From Hydrogenobacter sp. T-2 (GTDB taxonomy: Bacteria > Aquificota > Aquificia > Aquificales > Aquificaceae): a stretch of 64,000 nucleotides of DNA. The position numbers and the translations under genes are program-made. Each line of letters starts with the position of its first letter. Positions within the stretch are counted from its first letter, which is position 1. The stretch spans positions 564,041-628,040 of the forward strand of contig NZ_CP117180.1 of NCBI RefSeq assembly GCF_033971325.1, in the 5' to 3' direction. A model generated the notes under the pieces. The model ran no database searches. It had not been told where the DNA came from and saw only the letters and a list, made by a program, of their open reading frames with translations. Shown here in pieces: positions 8,582 to 17,336 of this stretch.

Positions 8582-8877
8582 AACACCGCTCCTGTAAGTA
8601 TGCTATCTAAGAATTCCTCAGACAATCTCCTTAACTCTACAAACTCAATCCTCTTTGGTGTGTCCACATACAGGTTTAGCTCTTTCTCAAGCTGTAGAAA
8701 AAGCCTATCCTCTATAGGCTCAAGGCAGTCCAAAGCAAGGTCCAAATCTGAAAGCTCTGTGTCTTCTCCTAAGGCAGTTGAGCCATACAGGAGAAGAAGA
8801 CACTTGTCTATGTTTAGCTTAGACCCAAGAACTTCAAGCACTTGTTTCCTTAGTTTCCACAGCTCTCCACTTTCCAT
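8527..8877 (-). CDS. minimal nucleotidyltransferase (MNT), antitoxin-like
   Basis: A 116-residue MNT-fold protein. The active-site signature GS-x10-D-x-D is visible in LYGSTALGEDTELSDLDLAL, so it should be active in transferring nucleotides. The ATG at 8877 is preferred over a TTG two codons upstream, because it overlaps the moeA stop as TAATG, a normal coupled start. In MntA/HepT systems this protein AMPylates and silences the HEPN toxin. Its place behind moeA is probably incidental. Confidence 0.75.
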   Translation of the reverse strand: MESGELWKLRKQVLEVLGSKLNIDKCLLLLYGSTALGEDTELSDLDLALDCLEPIEDRLFLQLEKELNLYVDTPKRIEFVELRRLSEEFLDSILTGAVLWHVGKDYLKSWLKRKGL

Positions 8878-10082
8878 TACCAATCAAAAGGCACAATATC
8901 CACCTGCTGACCTGCCTTTAGCTCATGCACCCCTTCGTATACTACCATATAACAGTTGGCATCCACATATGAGGTAAGCATGTGAGATTGTGTTTTCGGA
9001 GAATAATCACAAAATAGCCTGCCATCCTTCTCCATATACTTCGCTCTTACGAACTCTCTTCTTTCCGCATCCCTTCTTGAAAAATCCCTAAGAAGCTCTG
9101 CCTTTAGAAACTTGGGTCTATGTTCTTCTACTCCCTGCATTTTCAAAAGGGCTGGTTTAACAAGCATATCAAAAGCCATAGCACAGGATACAGGATTGCC
9201 CGGCAGACCAAAGAATAGCGTCCTTCCTCTTTTGGCAAAAAGCACAGGTTTTGCAGGCTTTATCCTTAGCTTGTGAAAGACCACCTCAAAGCCCATATCC
9301 TTTACCAACTTATGGACAAAATCCTTCTCTCCTGCGGAGACTCCACCTGTGGTAATAAAGACATCATAATCTTCCACCCTTTGGAGGACTTCCTCTATAC
9401 TCTCGGGTTCATCCCTTATTATCCCCAACTGGTGCACTTCACAACCAAGCTCCCTTGCCCTTGCATACAGAAGGTGATTATTTGTGCTCCTTATCTGTGA
9501 TGGCTTTTCTATGGGTTCTCCTGGCTCTTTTATTTCGTCGCCAGTAGAAAGCACTGCTACTCTTGGCTTTTGATACACTTCCACAAAGACCTTGTTGGCA
9601 AAGGCAAGCAGACCTACCTCATAGCCCCTTATTCTCGTGCCTCTCTTGAGGATAAGTTCTCCCGCCTTTATTTCTTCTCCCCTTCTCCTTATGTTAGCAC
9701 CTTCTTTGAAAGACCTCTCTATGAGCACATACTCGCCTTCAAGTTTTGTGTATTCCACAGGGACAACTGCGTTTGCACCCACTGGAATAGGTGCACCCGT
9801 GAATATCCTTATGGCTTGCCCTCTCTCTAAGCATCCAGAAAACTCGCTACCTGCAGACACTTCCCCCACCACCTTTAGCTTTGCTGGAATTTCTTCAAGG
9901 TCTTGAGAAACAACCGTATAGCCGTCCATGGCTGAATTGTCAAAGGCTGGGCTATCTCTGTCTGCAAAGATGTCTTCTGCCAAAACTCTGCCTATGGCAT
10001 CCCACAGAATAACCTTCTCTGTAGGTAGTCTATCAACCCTTTCGAGCAAGGATTCCAAAGCCTCTTCATAAGGTGTAAGCAT
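8877..10082 (-). CDS. moeA: molybdopterin molybdenumtransferase MoeA
   Basis: A 401-residue enzyme that inserts molybdate into adenylylated molybdopterin. Typical blocks are DSPAFDNSAMDGY near the N-terminus, IFTGAPIPVGANAVVPVE, the STGDE motif, TTGGVSAGEKDF and FFGLPGNPVS in the C-terminal half. Length is normal. It lies close to the SoeA-like enzyme that needs this cofactor, though on the opposite strand. It follows the small cytochrome by 9 bp and overlaps the MNT gene start by one base, so cytochrome-moeA-MNT-HEPN probably form one transcript. Confidence 0.95.
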   Translation of the reverse strand: MLTPYEEALESLLERVDRLPTEKVILWDAIGRVLAEDIFADRDSPAFDNSAMDGYTVVSQDLEEIPAKLKVVGEVSAGSEFSGCLERGQAIRIFTGAPIPVGANAVVPVEYTKLEGEYVLIERSFKEGANIRRRGEEIKAGELILKRGTRIRGYEVGLLAFANKVFVEVYQKPRVAVLSTGDEIKEPGEPIEKPSQIRSTNNHLLYARARELGCEVHQLGIIRDEPESIEEVLQRVEDYDVFITTGGVSAGEKDFVHKLVKDMGFEVVFHKLRIKPAKPVLFAKRGRTLFFGLPGNPVSCAMAFDMLVKPALLKMQGVEEHRPKFLKAELLRDFSRRDAERREFVRAKYMEKDGRLFCDYSPKTQSHMLTSYVDANCYMVVYEGVHELKAGQQVDIVPFDW

Positions 10083-10091
10083 GGAAATATT

Positions 10092-10346
10092 TTAACGCGT
10101 ATTTACGCCCGCAAGCCACTTGCTTACAAGCTCTATCTCCATATCCGACAAGCCTTGACCCCATGGGCATCTTTTAGCAAGCTCCATAACCGCCTCAGGA
10201 TTACCCTTATACTTCTCCTTCAGATAGCTCAAGGGCTTTCTATCCTTGTCCGTATGGCATCTCATACAGGAATTTTTAAAGATAAGCTCTCCCTCTGAGG
10301 CAAAGCCAAGGCTTACAAGCAAAAGGGATATATAAAACTTTTTCAT
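10092..10346 (-). CDS. small secreted c-type cytochrome
   Basis: An 84-residue protein with an N-terminal signal peptide (MKKFYISLLLVSLGFAS) and one haem c site, CMRCH. A C-terminal segment ending MEIELVSKWLAG fits the last helix of class I cytochromes. No clear Met ligand stands out in the usual place. The ATG at 10346 is chosen over a GTG two codons upstream because a GGAGGT site lies at the right distance from it. It is probably periplasmic and carries electrons; first gene of the moeA transcript. Confidence 0.78.
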   Translation of the reverse strand: MKKFYISLLLVSLGFASEGELIFKNSCMRCHTDKDRKPLSYLKEKYKGNPEAVMELAKRCPWGQGLSDMEIELVSKWLAGVNTR

Positions 10347-10375
10347 GACCACACCTCCGTTTAAAATATCTCTTA

Positions 10376-10990
10376 ATGCTAAATATAGCCCTAACGGGAA
10401 ATCTTGGTTCAGGAAAATCTACCGCGGGAAAATTCTTTCAAGAAGCTGGCTTTCATGTCCTTGATGCGGACAGAATAATAAGGTCCTTCTACGAAGAGAA
10501 GGGTGAAGTCTACAGAAAGGTGGTAGAGGCTTTTGGTGATAGGGTGCTTGACAGGGAGGGAAACATTGACAGAAAAACACTCGCACAGATAGTTTTCTCA
10601 GACCCACAGAGCCTAAGACTGTTGGAAAGTATAACTCATAGTGAACTCTACAGAAGGCTTGATGAGGAGTTTAGAAGGCTTCCTCAAAAGAGCATAGTGG
10701 TCGTGGAGGCGAGCCTACTTATAGAAAAAGGGACATATAGAAACTACCACGTAACCCTGCTTGCTTATGCTCCCTATCAACTCTGCAGAGAGCGAGCCTT
10801 GAGGGCTGGCTATAGCATAGAGGACTTTGAGAGAAGATGGGCAAACCAGATGCCTCCAGAAGAAAAGAAAAAATACGCTCACTTCATAATGGAGAATACG
10901 AAGACCCTTGAAGCCTTAAGGAGTAGGGTCTTTGAGCTTGCAAAAGTCTTTAAAAACTGGGTGGAGTTTCAGCATGAAGAATTTCCTTGA
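10376..10990 (+). CDS. coaE: dephospho-CoA kinase
   Basis: A 204-residue kinase for the last step of coenzyme A synthesis. The P-loop is GNLGSGKST near the N-terminus, followed by the family motifs VLDADRI and, later, VVVEASLLIEKG. No Shine-Dalgarno is seen; a TAAAAT box at 10362-10367 ends 8 nt before the ATG, suggesting a leaderless transcript. The 3' end overlaps the PLD-HerA gene by 17 bp. Confidence 0.93.
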   Translation: MLNIALTGNLGSGKSTAGKFFQEAGFHVLDADRIIRSFYEEKGEVYRKVVEAFGDRVLDREGNIDRKTLAQIVFSDPQSLRLLESITHSELYRRLDEEFRRLPQKSIVVVEASLLIEKGTYRNYHVTLLAYAPYQLCRERALRAGYSIEDFERRWANQMPPEEKKKYAHFIMENTKTLEALRSRVFELAKVFKNWVEFQHEEFP

Positions 10991-12824
10991 GCTTATAGGG
11001 GAGGAGGTAGCAAAAGCTAAGAAAAGCCTTAAGATAGCTTCTCCTTGGATTGACCAGTGTATACTGGAAAAGACCCTTGAAAGGCTTCCCGAGGGTGTAA
11101 AACTTGAGGTTATACTTAAGGTAGGAGACTTAAAAGACCTCCATATAACCGGTGGAGGAACCTTTAGAGTTTTGGAAAGGTATGGGGCGGAGATATACAT
11201 AAACGAAAGGCTTCACGCAAAGATAATACTGATAGATGACAGGATAGCCTTTGTGGGCTCTGCAAACCTAACCAGGGCTGGGCTTGAGGAAGAGGGTAAT
11301 TTGGAGGTAGTTATTCCTGTAAAGGGGGTGGAGCTCCAGAAAACACTTGAGCTCTTTGAAGATTACAAAAAGGAATCTACAAGGCTCTTTGAGGAGGTGG
11401 TGGCAGTTGTTATGTCTTCAGAATCTTCTGTGGAGGCTTTGGTTCTTCTTTTTGACAACCTTCCAGAGCAGTCCTTTCTCTGGGCAAAGAGTGAAAGGGG
11501 AAGGCTACTCTGCAAGCTTACAAGGGTATACACCCAGATTAACCTACAGGACTCTATAGAAGGGCTCTCTGAGAGCAAAAGCTGGCTTGTTGCTTACTAC
11601 AGAACGCTCTTAAAAAAATCTATCCTTGTGGGAAAGGTCAAAGTGCTTCTTGAGCTGATAGAGGATGAAAAAGGATACTTTGGCACACCTATCTCTGGTC
11701 TTTTACCAGGAGACCAGCTTCTACCCGTTAAGGAAGAGGATGAGGCTCTACGCAAGGTAATGAAAACTAACCTTTCTGGTTATTCAATGGACTTGCCCGT
11801 AAATGTTGGAAAGCTTGTAGGTAAGGGAGTTTCTGTTTTCGTAGACCTCGCAAAGGTAAGTGGTATGCATATGGCTGTCTTTGGGACAACAGGCTCTGGG
11901 AAAACTACCTTTGTAGTTAGGCTCGTGGAAAACATCCCGCGGGGCACATGCAAGACCCTTATCTTTGACCTTTTTGGAGAATACAAGCAAAAGTTGAAAA
12001 TTGAAGAAGACAGAGTGCATCGCGTAAGCCTGCCCTACACTCTACTTCCCATCTGGATAGAGGACATAAAAGACCTATTCAGAGAATATGGTCTTAACCT
12101 CTATGAGAGAGGTGAAGAGGAAAAAGCCTTTTTTGCTCAACTGAGAACTTCTCTAAAGCCTGACTTTAAGCTCTCCACTTACAGGGAGAAAGAGCTGGGA
12201 AATATACTGCTTGATGCTTCAAAGGGTGGACTAAGAAGGGAGGTGCTTGAGATACTCCAGATGGTCTCAAAAGATATGGGGCAAGAGGCACTTCAGAATC
12301 AACCAGAAGTCTTTAGACTGCTGGACGATGCCTTAAATTCCTCAAAAGATGTGATTATAATAGACCTAAGAGATGTGGTGAATCCTACGACACGTCTTAA
12401 CTTAACTGGGCTTGTGCTCAAGGAAATCCTATCCTTGGCAAGGTCCAATCCTCTGAGAAGACTTGTGGTGCTTGAAGAAGCACATAACTTTGCTCCAGAA
12501 AGGGGAGCTACTGATGTGCCTACAGGCAGGGAAAACCTTGCCATAGCAATGACAAAAAGGATAGCTCTGGAGGGAAGGAAGTTTGGTGTTGGTCTTGTGG
12601 CGGTATCTCAAAGACCCGCAAACCTTAGCAAATATGTGCTTTCACAGCTAAACACTCAGGCGATTTTCAGGCTCATCACCCAAAACGATATAAATGCGGT
12701 ATCTCAGTTCTTTGAATATCCTTCGGAGGACCAGTTAAGGCTTCTACCAAATCTCAAGCCAGGTCATCTGTTTTTAAGCGGTATAGCGATGCCCTTTAGT
12801 ATGCTGATAGAGATTGAGCTCTAA
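10974..12824 (+). CDS. PLD-nuclease/HerA-type ATPase fusion protein
   Basis: A 616-residue protein joining two modules. Residues ~1-115 are a phospholipase-D-type nuclease domain with one HKD motif, H81-x-K83-x4/5-D then GSAN at 95-98; one motif per chain implies a dimer. From about residue 290 comes a HerA/FtsK-like ATPase (DUF87): Walker A GTTGSGKTT at ~304-312, then FDLFGEY, an IIIDLRD strand near 460, the VLEEAHNF block near 499 and VSQRP near 541. Such ATPases pump or thread DNA as hexamers. The start is the ATG at 10974 (MKNFLEL), not the longer frame, because the PLD fold begins there. It is coupled to coaE. It could be a DNA-processing, repair or defence enzyme; no partner gene is adjacent. 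Confidence 0.8.
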   Translation: MKNFLELIGEEVAKAKKSLKIASPWIDQCILEKTLERLPEGVKLEVILKVGDLKDLHITGGGTFRVLERYGAEIYINERLHAKIILIDDRIAFVGSANLTRAGLEEEGNLEVVIPVKGVELQKTLELFEDYKKESTRLFEEVVAVVMSSESSVEALVLLFDNLPEQSFLWAKSERGRLLCKLTRVYTQINLQDSIEGLSESKSWLVAYYRTLLKKSILVGKVKVLLELIEDEKGYFGTPISGLLPGDQLLPVKEEDEALRKVMKTNLSGYSMDLPVNVGKLVGKGVSVFVDLAKVSGMHMAVFGTTGSGKTTFVVRLVENIPRGTCKTLIFDLFGEYKQKLKIEEDRVHRVSLPYTLLPIWIEDIKDLFREYGLNLYERGEEEKAFFAQLRTSLKPDFKLSTYREKELGNILLDASKGGLRREVLEILQMVSKDMGQEALQNQPEVFRLLDDALNSSKDVIIIDLRDVVNPTTRLNLTGLVLKEILSLARSNPLRRLVVLEEAHNFAPERGATDVPTGRENLAIAMTKRIALEGRKFGVGLVAVSQRPANLSKYVLSQLNTQAIFRLITQNDINAVSQFFEYPSEDQLRLLPNLKPGHLFLSGIAMPFSMLIEIEL

Positions 12825-12829
12825 AGCTC
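12816..12829. terminator. short inverted repeat holding both stop codons of convergent genes
   Basis: GAGCT-CTAA-AGCTC forms a 5-bp perfect stem whose 4-base loop contains the overlapping stops of the PLD-HerA gene and dtd. There is no T-run, so it is a weak candidate for a bidirectional terminator or 3'-end hairpin. Confidence 0.25.
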
Positions 12830-13264
12830 CTTAGTATCAAGGATTATGGTCACAGGTCCCCAATTGACTATATGCACTTCCATTGTAGCACCAAATACAC
12901 CACATTGAGTGGGCACATACTCTGAAAGTTTCTTTACAAAGAGTTCATAGAGCTCTCTTGCTCTGTCTGGCTTCTCCGCAAACTCAAAACTTGGTCTTCT
13001 ACCCTTTTTTACGTTAGCGTAAAGAGTAAATTGAGAAACTACGAGGGCAGAGCCCTTCACATCAAGAATAGAGAGGTTAAACTTTCCAGAGCTGTCTTCA
13101 AATATTCGGAGGTTTACCGTTTTTTCTACAAGTTTTTTCACATCTTCCTCTGTATCTCCCACACCTACACCTAAAAGGATATTTAACCCCTCTCCTATGC
13201 TCGCCACCTCTACACCATCCACAAAAACCTTAGACTGCTTTACTCTTTGCAGGACTGCCCTCAT
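12821..13264 (-). CDS. dtd: D-aminoacyl-tRNA deacylase
   Basis: A 147-residue proofreading enzyme that removes D-amino acids from tRNA. Typical blocks are MRAVLQRVKQSKV at the start, the catalytic VVSQFTLYANV, RRPSF and the C-terminal NWGPVTI. The start at 13264 matches the family's N-terminus; the longer frame adds unrelated residues. A TAAAAT box on the minus strand (13273-13278) lies 8 nt upstream, so the mRNA is probably leaderless. It overlaps the convergent PLD-HerA stop by 4 bp. Confidence 0.93.
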   Translation of the reverse strand: MRAVLQRVKQSKVFVDGVEVASIGEGLNILLGVGVGDTEEDVKKLVEKTVNLRIFEDSSGKFNLSILDVKGSALVVSQFTLYANVKKGRRPSFEFAEKPDRARELYELFVKKLSEYVPTQCGVFGATMEVHIVNWGPVTIILDTKEL

Positions 13265-13308
13265 GGCGTAAAATTTTATTGTAGAATAAAAGAGAACGGA
13301 GGGAAAGC

Positions 13309-14406
13309 ATGAAAAGATTTGTGCTTTTGGTGGTAAGCTCCACTGTCCTTTTTGCACAGGACTTTTCTAACATGAGGCTTCTTGAGGGTCTAAATCAGGT
13401 TCAAAAAGGTATTGAGCTCGCAAAGAGGGAAGAGGCGGACAAGAAGGGCCCTTATCATTTTGAAAAGGCAAAGGCAAACAGGGATGTGGCTAAAATACTG
13501 GCTTCTGAGATGGATGAAGTAGGCTCAAGGGTCTTTATGATAAAGAGCTTTAATGCTCTCTCTAAGGCTGGTTCAGGTAAGTTAGAGCTTGACAGCATAG
13601 AGTTCATAACTCAGACAGAAATCAAGAAGGTTAAAAGGGTTGAATACGGCGAGTATGGAGAACCATTATACTATGATGAAGAGGAGGGTTCAAAAATAGG
13701 GGTAGAATACCAAAAGGCTCTTGGGCTTGATATAAGCTCTCTTAATGCGGGCTTGGAGTATATTAGAGAAAACAAAGCTATAAGCTGTGCTCCTGCTGAG
13801 CTTGCAAGGGCGGAAGTCTATTACGATGCTATGGCTTACGAGCTTTCAAAACCCAGACCTCATATTACAAGGCTTGTAGATTTCTACTCAAAGGCTCAAG
13901 CAGAAATAAACAGTGCCACTGAAAAGGTCAATATAGCAAAAGAGGGAAACCTTGAGTGCTATACAGGCAAGCCCTTCGTTCCAGAGCTTGCAAAGGTTGA
14001 AGAGCCCACAATAAGACCCACGCTTACTCCTATACCTTCTCGGATCCAAGAAGAACCCCTCATGGTAACTGCAAGGGTTCACTTTGATTTTAACAAGTCC
14101 AATATAAAGAGGGAATACATCCCCCTTCTTAACGAAGTGGTAAAGGTGCTTAAGGAAAATCCAAATGTAAGGGTAAGGATAGAAGGCTTTACAGATGATA
14201 TAGGCTCAAAGGCATACAACGATAGGCTCGCCTTAAGAAGGGCTCAGGCGGTAAGAGACTATCTTGTAAGAGCTGGTATACCTGCGGACAGGATAGAAGT
14301 TGCTGGCTTTGGAAAAGAGAGATACATAGCGGACAACGCCACTCCCATAGGGAGGTTTACCAACAGAAGGGCGGAGTTTATTGTGATTCAAGTCCCCGGT
14401 CAGTAA
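13309..14406 (+). CDS. OmpA-family outer membrane/peptidoglycan-binding protein
   Basis: A 365-residue exported protein. The N-terminus is a signal peptide (MKRFVLLVVSSTVLFAQ). The middle is helical and charged, without an evident barrel. The last ~115 residues are an OmpA C-terminal domain: HFDFNKSNIKREY, then IEGFTDDIGSKAYNDRLALR, RAQAVRDYL and NRRAEF, which bind peptidoglycan. The likely role is tethering the outer membrane to the wall. An SD (GGAGGG) precedes the ATG. The 3' end overlaps the glycosyltransferase gene by 7 bp. Confidence 0.87.
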   Translation: MKRFVLLVVSSTVLFAQDFSNMRLLEGLNQVQKGIELAKREEADKKGPYHFEKAKANRDVAKILASEMDEVGSRVFMIKSFNALSKAGSGKLELDSIEFITQTEIKKVKRVEYGEYGEPLYYDEEEGSKIGVEYQKALGLDISSLNAGLEYIRENKAISCAPAELARAEVYYDAMAYELSKPRPHITRLVDFYSKAQAEINSATEKVNIAKEGNLECYTGKPFVPELAKVEEPTIRPTLTPIPSRIQEEPLMVTARVHFDFNKSNIKREYIPLLNEVVKVLKENPNVRVRIEGFTDDIGSKAYNDRLALRRAQAVRDYLVRAGIPADRIEVAGFGKERYIADNATPIGRFTNRRAEFIVIQVPGQ

Positions 14407-15881
14407 AGGCATACGCCAAAATCCGCAAAGTTTTTGTCTTTGCGCGCATCCATGAGGAATTTAAACAGTCTGCTTTCTGAGCCAGTATAGAGCCTAAAAG
14501 TCCTGACTGGCTCACAGTCATTAAAGGAATTGAGCCTGAAAACTACCACAGACCCCCTTTCCGGTTGGCTGTCTCTTATTATCCTCCTTTCCGCATAGAA
14601 GGGTAGGCTATGGTGGAAGTGTCCTACTTCATAAACAGGTTTTGAAGCCTTGGCGTCCAGCATCTTTATGAACTCTCCCACCTCTCTCACCTTTCTCTTT
14701 TCCTCAAGTGAAGGAAGAAGTGCAAACTTGAGAAGGACAACTATCAAAATGCCAACCATAGCAGGAGCAAGCCTATAATCCCTCAAAAACAAAAGGAAAG
14801 GTAGTGGCAATAGGGTAAGTATTAAGGGGTTCAAAGAAAAGAAGAGCACGGCAAAAAGAACTGCAAGGGCTACAAGAAGAGAAACCACAAAGGAGAGGAA
14901 TTTCTTGAACCTTTCCCAATCCTCAGAAAGCAAGAAGGCAGAGGTTATAAGTGCAAGTGCGGGAAAGGCTGGCATAACATAGACAGGTATCTTTTGGGCT
15001 ATAAGACTAAAGAGTCCGTAAATAAAGGCGAACCACACAAGAGGAAAGGCATACTCTCTTTTAAGTTTTATGAGCACCCATAGGAGGGCTGGAAAGAAGA
15101 TAAGAGAATAGGGCAGGAAGCTAACATTTAGGTCCGCCAAGTAAAAGTATATGGGCTCGCTACCGTGATAGACTCTCCTGAGGTTTTCTTTGTAGAAAAC
15201 TTCCCAGAAAAGACCTCCCTTTGTGAATATCTGATACGCTTGCCACCAAAGACCAAGCAATAAAGCCAATACGCTAAGTATGTAATACCTGAGCTTAAGA
15301 AGTTCTCTTGGGTCTTTAAGGAGCAGGTATATAAACACGGTGCCTGCAGGTAGCACAAAGCCGGCAGGTCCCTTTACCAGCATGGCAAGAGAGGAGGCAA
15401 AAAAGGCTAAGGGTAAAAGGAAAAGGTAGCCTCTTTTGTAGTAAAGAAGCCATAGATATAGGCTAAGGGTTATAAAGAAGGTAAAGGGCACTTCTGGAGA
15501 GGCGTATTGAGAATTGGCAAAAAACTGCACAGACAGACTTAGTGCCAAAAAGCTATATACTCCAGCCTTCCAGCTCCCCGTAAGTTCCTTTGCCATAAGC
15601 ATGGTTATAAAAGCAGTTCCCAAGCCAAGAAGTGCATGCATAAACCTAAGACCAAACTCGTTGACACCAAAGAGGGAATAGCCGATAGCCACAAGCCAGT
15701 AGGTCATGGGTGGCTTGTTGAGCCTTAGTTCTCCGTTGTAATATGGGTTTATAAAGTCTCCATTCTGTAGCATCCTACGAGTAGAGTCCGCATAGAAGGC
15801 TTCGTTGGGAGACCAAACCTGAAAAGCACCAAGATTAAGAAAATACAGCAAAGCCACAAGAAGGGCTAACACATATAGCAT
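14400..15881 (-). CDS. ArnT/PMT-like membrane glycosyltransferase
   Basis: A 493-residue membrane protein of the GT-C fold, related to ArnT and dolichyl-phosphate-mannose mannosyltransferases. The first periplasmic loop has [20 protein letters not shown], carrying the acidic residue expected to bind the lipid-phosphate donor, and [10 protein letters not shown], the family's conserved block. About ten to twelve hydrophobic segments follow, then a small soluble tail. It probably adds a sugar from a polyprenyl-phosphate donor to lipid A or another envelope acceptor. The ATG at 15881 has a minus-strand TATAAT (15888-15893) 6 nt upstream and no SD. Confidence 0.8.
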   Translation of the reverse strand: MLYVLALLVALLYFLNLGAFQVWSPNEAFYADSTRRMLQNGDFINPYYNGELRLNKPPMTYWLVAIGYSLFGVNEFGLRFMHALLGLGTAFITMLMAKELTGSWKAGVYSFLALSLSVQFFANSQYASPEVPFTFFITLSLYLWLLYYKRGYLFLLPLAFFASSLAMLVKGPAGFVLPAGTVFIYLLLKDPRELLKLRYYILSVLALLLGLWWQAYQIFTKGGLFWEVFYKENLRRVYHGSEPIYFYLADLNVSFLPYSLIFFPALLWVLIKLKREYAFPLVWFAFIYGLFSLIAQKIPVYVMPAFPALALITSAFLLSEDWERFKKFLSFVVSLLVALAVLFAVLFFSLNPLILTLLPLPFLLFLRDYRLAPAMVGILIVVLLKFALLPSLEEKRKVREVGEFIKMLDAKASKPVYEVGHFHHSLPFYAERRIIRDSQPERGSVVVFRLNSFNDCEPVRTFRLYTGSESRLFKFLMDARKDKNFADFGVCLY

Positions 15882-15883
15882 GC

Positions 15884-15893
15884 TAAAATTATA
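15884..15893. promoter_or_regulatory. overlapping divergent -10 boxes between the glycosyltransferase and secF
   Basis: The gap between the two start codons is only 15 bp. TGcTAAAAT, an extended -10 (box 15884-15889), points to secF 7 nt ahead. TATAAT on the minus strand (15888-15893) points to the glycosyltransferase 6 nt ahead. The two boxes share two bases, so the promoters should exclude one another. Confidence 0.55.
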
Positions 15894-15896
15894 AGC

Positions 15897-16760
15897 ATGA
15901 AAAACATACCCTTTATGAGTTTTAGATATTACGCTTATGGTGTATCCCTCTTGCTTGTCCTTTTGAGCCTTTTATCCCTTTTTTACAGGGGTCTCAATCT
16001 TGGGCTTGACTTTACGGGTGGTAGCGTTATTGAGGTAAAGTTTGAAAAACCTGTAAAGGTTGGGGAGGTAAGAAAACTCCTTGAAGATGCGGGTTATTCT
16101 CACTTTCAAGTGCAAGACACAGCACAGGGAACAGTTATAGTAAAGCTAAGACTTGGAGACCCAACACAGCCTGCCCTTGAAAGCCTAAAAAACCTGTCAA
16201 GCTACGAACTAATAAGGTCTGAAAGCATAGGAGGAATAATAACCTCTGAGCTTCGTCAAAAGGCAATATGGGCGATGCTAATTGCCATTGGAGGCATACT
16301 ACTTTACCTTGGATACAGGTTTGAACCTCTTTGGGCTTTGGGAGCGGTTTTGGCTTTGGCTCATGACGTTCTTATAGTAGTGGGTGCTTACTCTATAAGT
16401 CAAAGGGAGGTAAACCTTGATGTGGTGGCCGCTCTTTTGATAGTGGCGGGTTATTCTGTCTCGGACACGGTAGTGGTCTTTGACAGGATAAGGGAAAACC
16501 TCAGGATAAGGAAGGGAACACCCTTTAGAGACTTGATAGACCTCTCCATAAACCAAACCCTTGCCAGAACCCTTATGACCTCTCTTACCACCTTTGTGGT
16601 TTCTCTTATGCTCTTTGTGTTTGGCGGTCCTGCTCTTTCTAATATAATGTTTGCCTTTGTGGTGGGTGTAGTGGTGGGAACTTTGTCCTCAATATTCGTG
16701 GCAAGTGCTCTGGTATACGACATCAAGCACAGGCTAAAAGCCCAGCCTGTAGGTGTATAA
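15897..16760 (+). CDS. secF: protein translocase subunit SecF
   Basis: A 287-residue inner-membrane protein that assists SecYEG with the proton-driven late steps of export. Visible are the first membrane segment, [17 protein letters not shown], the periplasmic region, and the conserved [17 protein letters not shown] between later membrane segments. Length is normal. Its partner secD is not in this window, so the two genes are split here. Leaderless start is likely (see the divergent -10 boxes). Confidence 0.95.
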   Translation: MKNIPFMSFRYYAYGVSLLLVLLSLLSLFYRGLNLGLDFTGGSVIEVKFEKPVKVGEVRKLLEDAGYSHFQVQDTAQGTVIVKLRLGDPTQPALESLKNLSSYELIRSESIGGIITSELRQKAIWAMLIAIGGILLYLGYRFEPLWALGAVLALAHDVLIVVGAYSISQREVNLDVVAALLIVAGYSVSDTVVVFDRIRENLRIRKGTPFRDLIDLSINQTLARTLMTSLTTFVVSLMLFVFGGPALSNIMFAFVVGVVVGTLSSIFVASALVYDIKHRLKAQPVGV

Positions 16761-16768
16761 TCTTATTA

Positions 16769-17335
16769 ATGAGGGATATTTTTTTAAGGGTAGGTGGTCT
16801 TATAGCAGTCCTTGTTCTTCTTGTTGGAGGCTTTCTCCTTTGGGATAACTACAGGAATCGTAAACTTCAGGAGGCTTCTTACAAGGAATACGAAATAAGA
16901 AAACTCTTGCAGGCAGGCAACTACGAAAAGGCGAAGGAGCTTATTGACTCAGCTTCTAACAGTTCCATGAAGCCCCTTTTCCTCTCTTACAAGCTGTATA
17001 TTGCGGACAATTCAAAAGAGCAGAAGGTCAACACCTTAGAAGTGCTTCGTGAAATTACAAATAGCCTCAAGGATAGGGAGCTGTTAGCCTTCTATAGGGA
17101 AAGATACGCTTATGAGCTTTTCAAAGAAGGTAAAAACAAGGAAGCCCTAAGTGAATTGGAGAAGATAAGGGAAGAGGACTTTAATTACGTAAGCTCTCTC
17201 TTGTTAAAGGCTCAAATTCTCAAGGCGGAAGGGAAAATAGAAGAGGCAAAGGCGGTTTTGAAAAAAATAGAGGAAAAAAGCCCCAACACTTACTTTGCCA
17301 ATATGGCACAAGCCTTCTCCTTGATAGGAGACTAA
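16769..17335 (+). CDS. membrane-anchored TPR protein, YfgM-like
   Basis: A 188-residue protein with one N-terminal membrane segment (about residues 7-25), then a helical domain with tetratricopeptide-like repeats (LLQAGNYEKAKELID; FKEGKNKEALSELEKI; ILKAEGKIEEAKAVLKKI). YfgM-type proteins bind the Sec translocon and periplasmic chaperones, and this gene sits 8 bp after secF, which fits such a role. The function remains an inference. Confidence 0.65.
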   Translation: MRDIFLRVGGLIAVLVLLVGGFLLWDNYRNRKLQEASYKEYEIRKLLQAGNYEKAKELIDSASNSSMKPLFLSYKLYIADNSKEQKVNTLEVLREITNSLKDRELLAFYRERYAYELFKEGKNKEALSELEKIREEDFNYVSSLLLKAQILKAEGKIEEAKAVLKKIEEKSPNTYFANMAQAFSLIGD

Positions 17336-17336
17336 C

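Noticed and set aside
13265-13357. N-terminal extension of dtd from the longest frame
   Set aside because: Dtd proteins begin with MRAVxQRV, matched at 13264; the extension overlaps the OmpA-like gene's start and promoter side.
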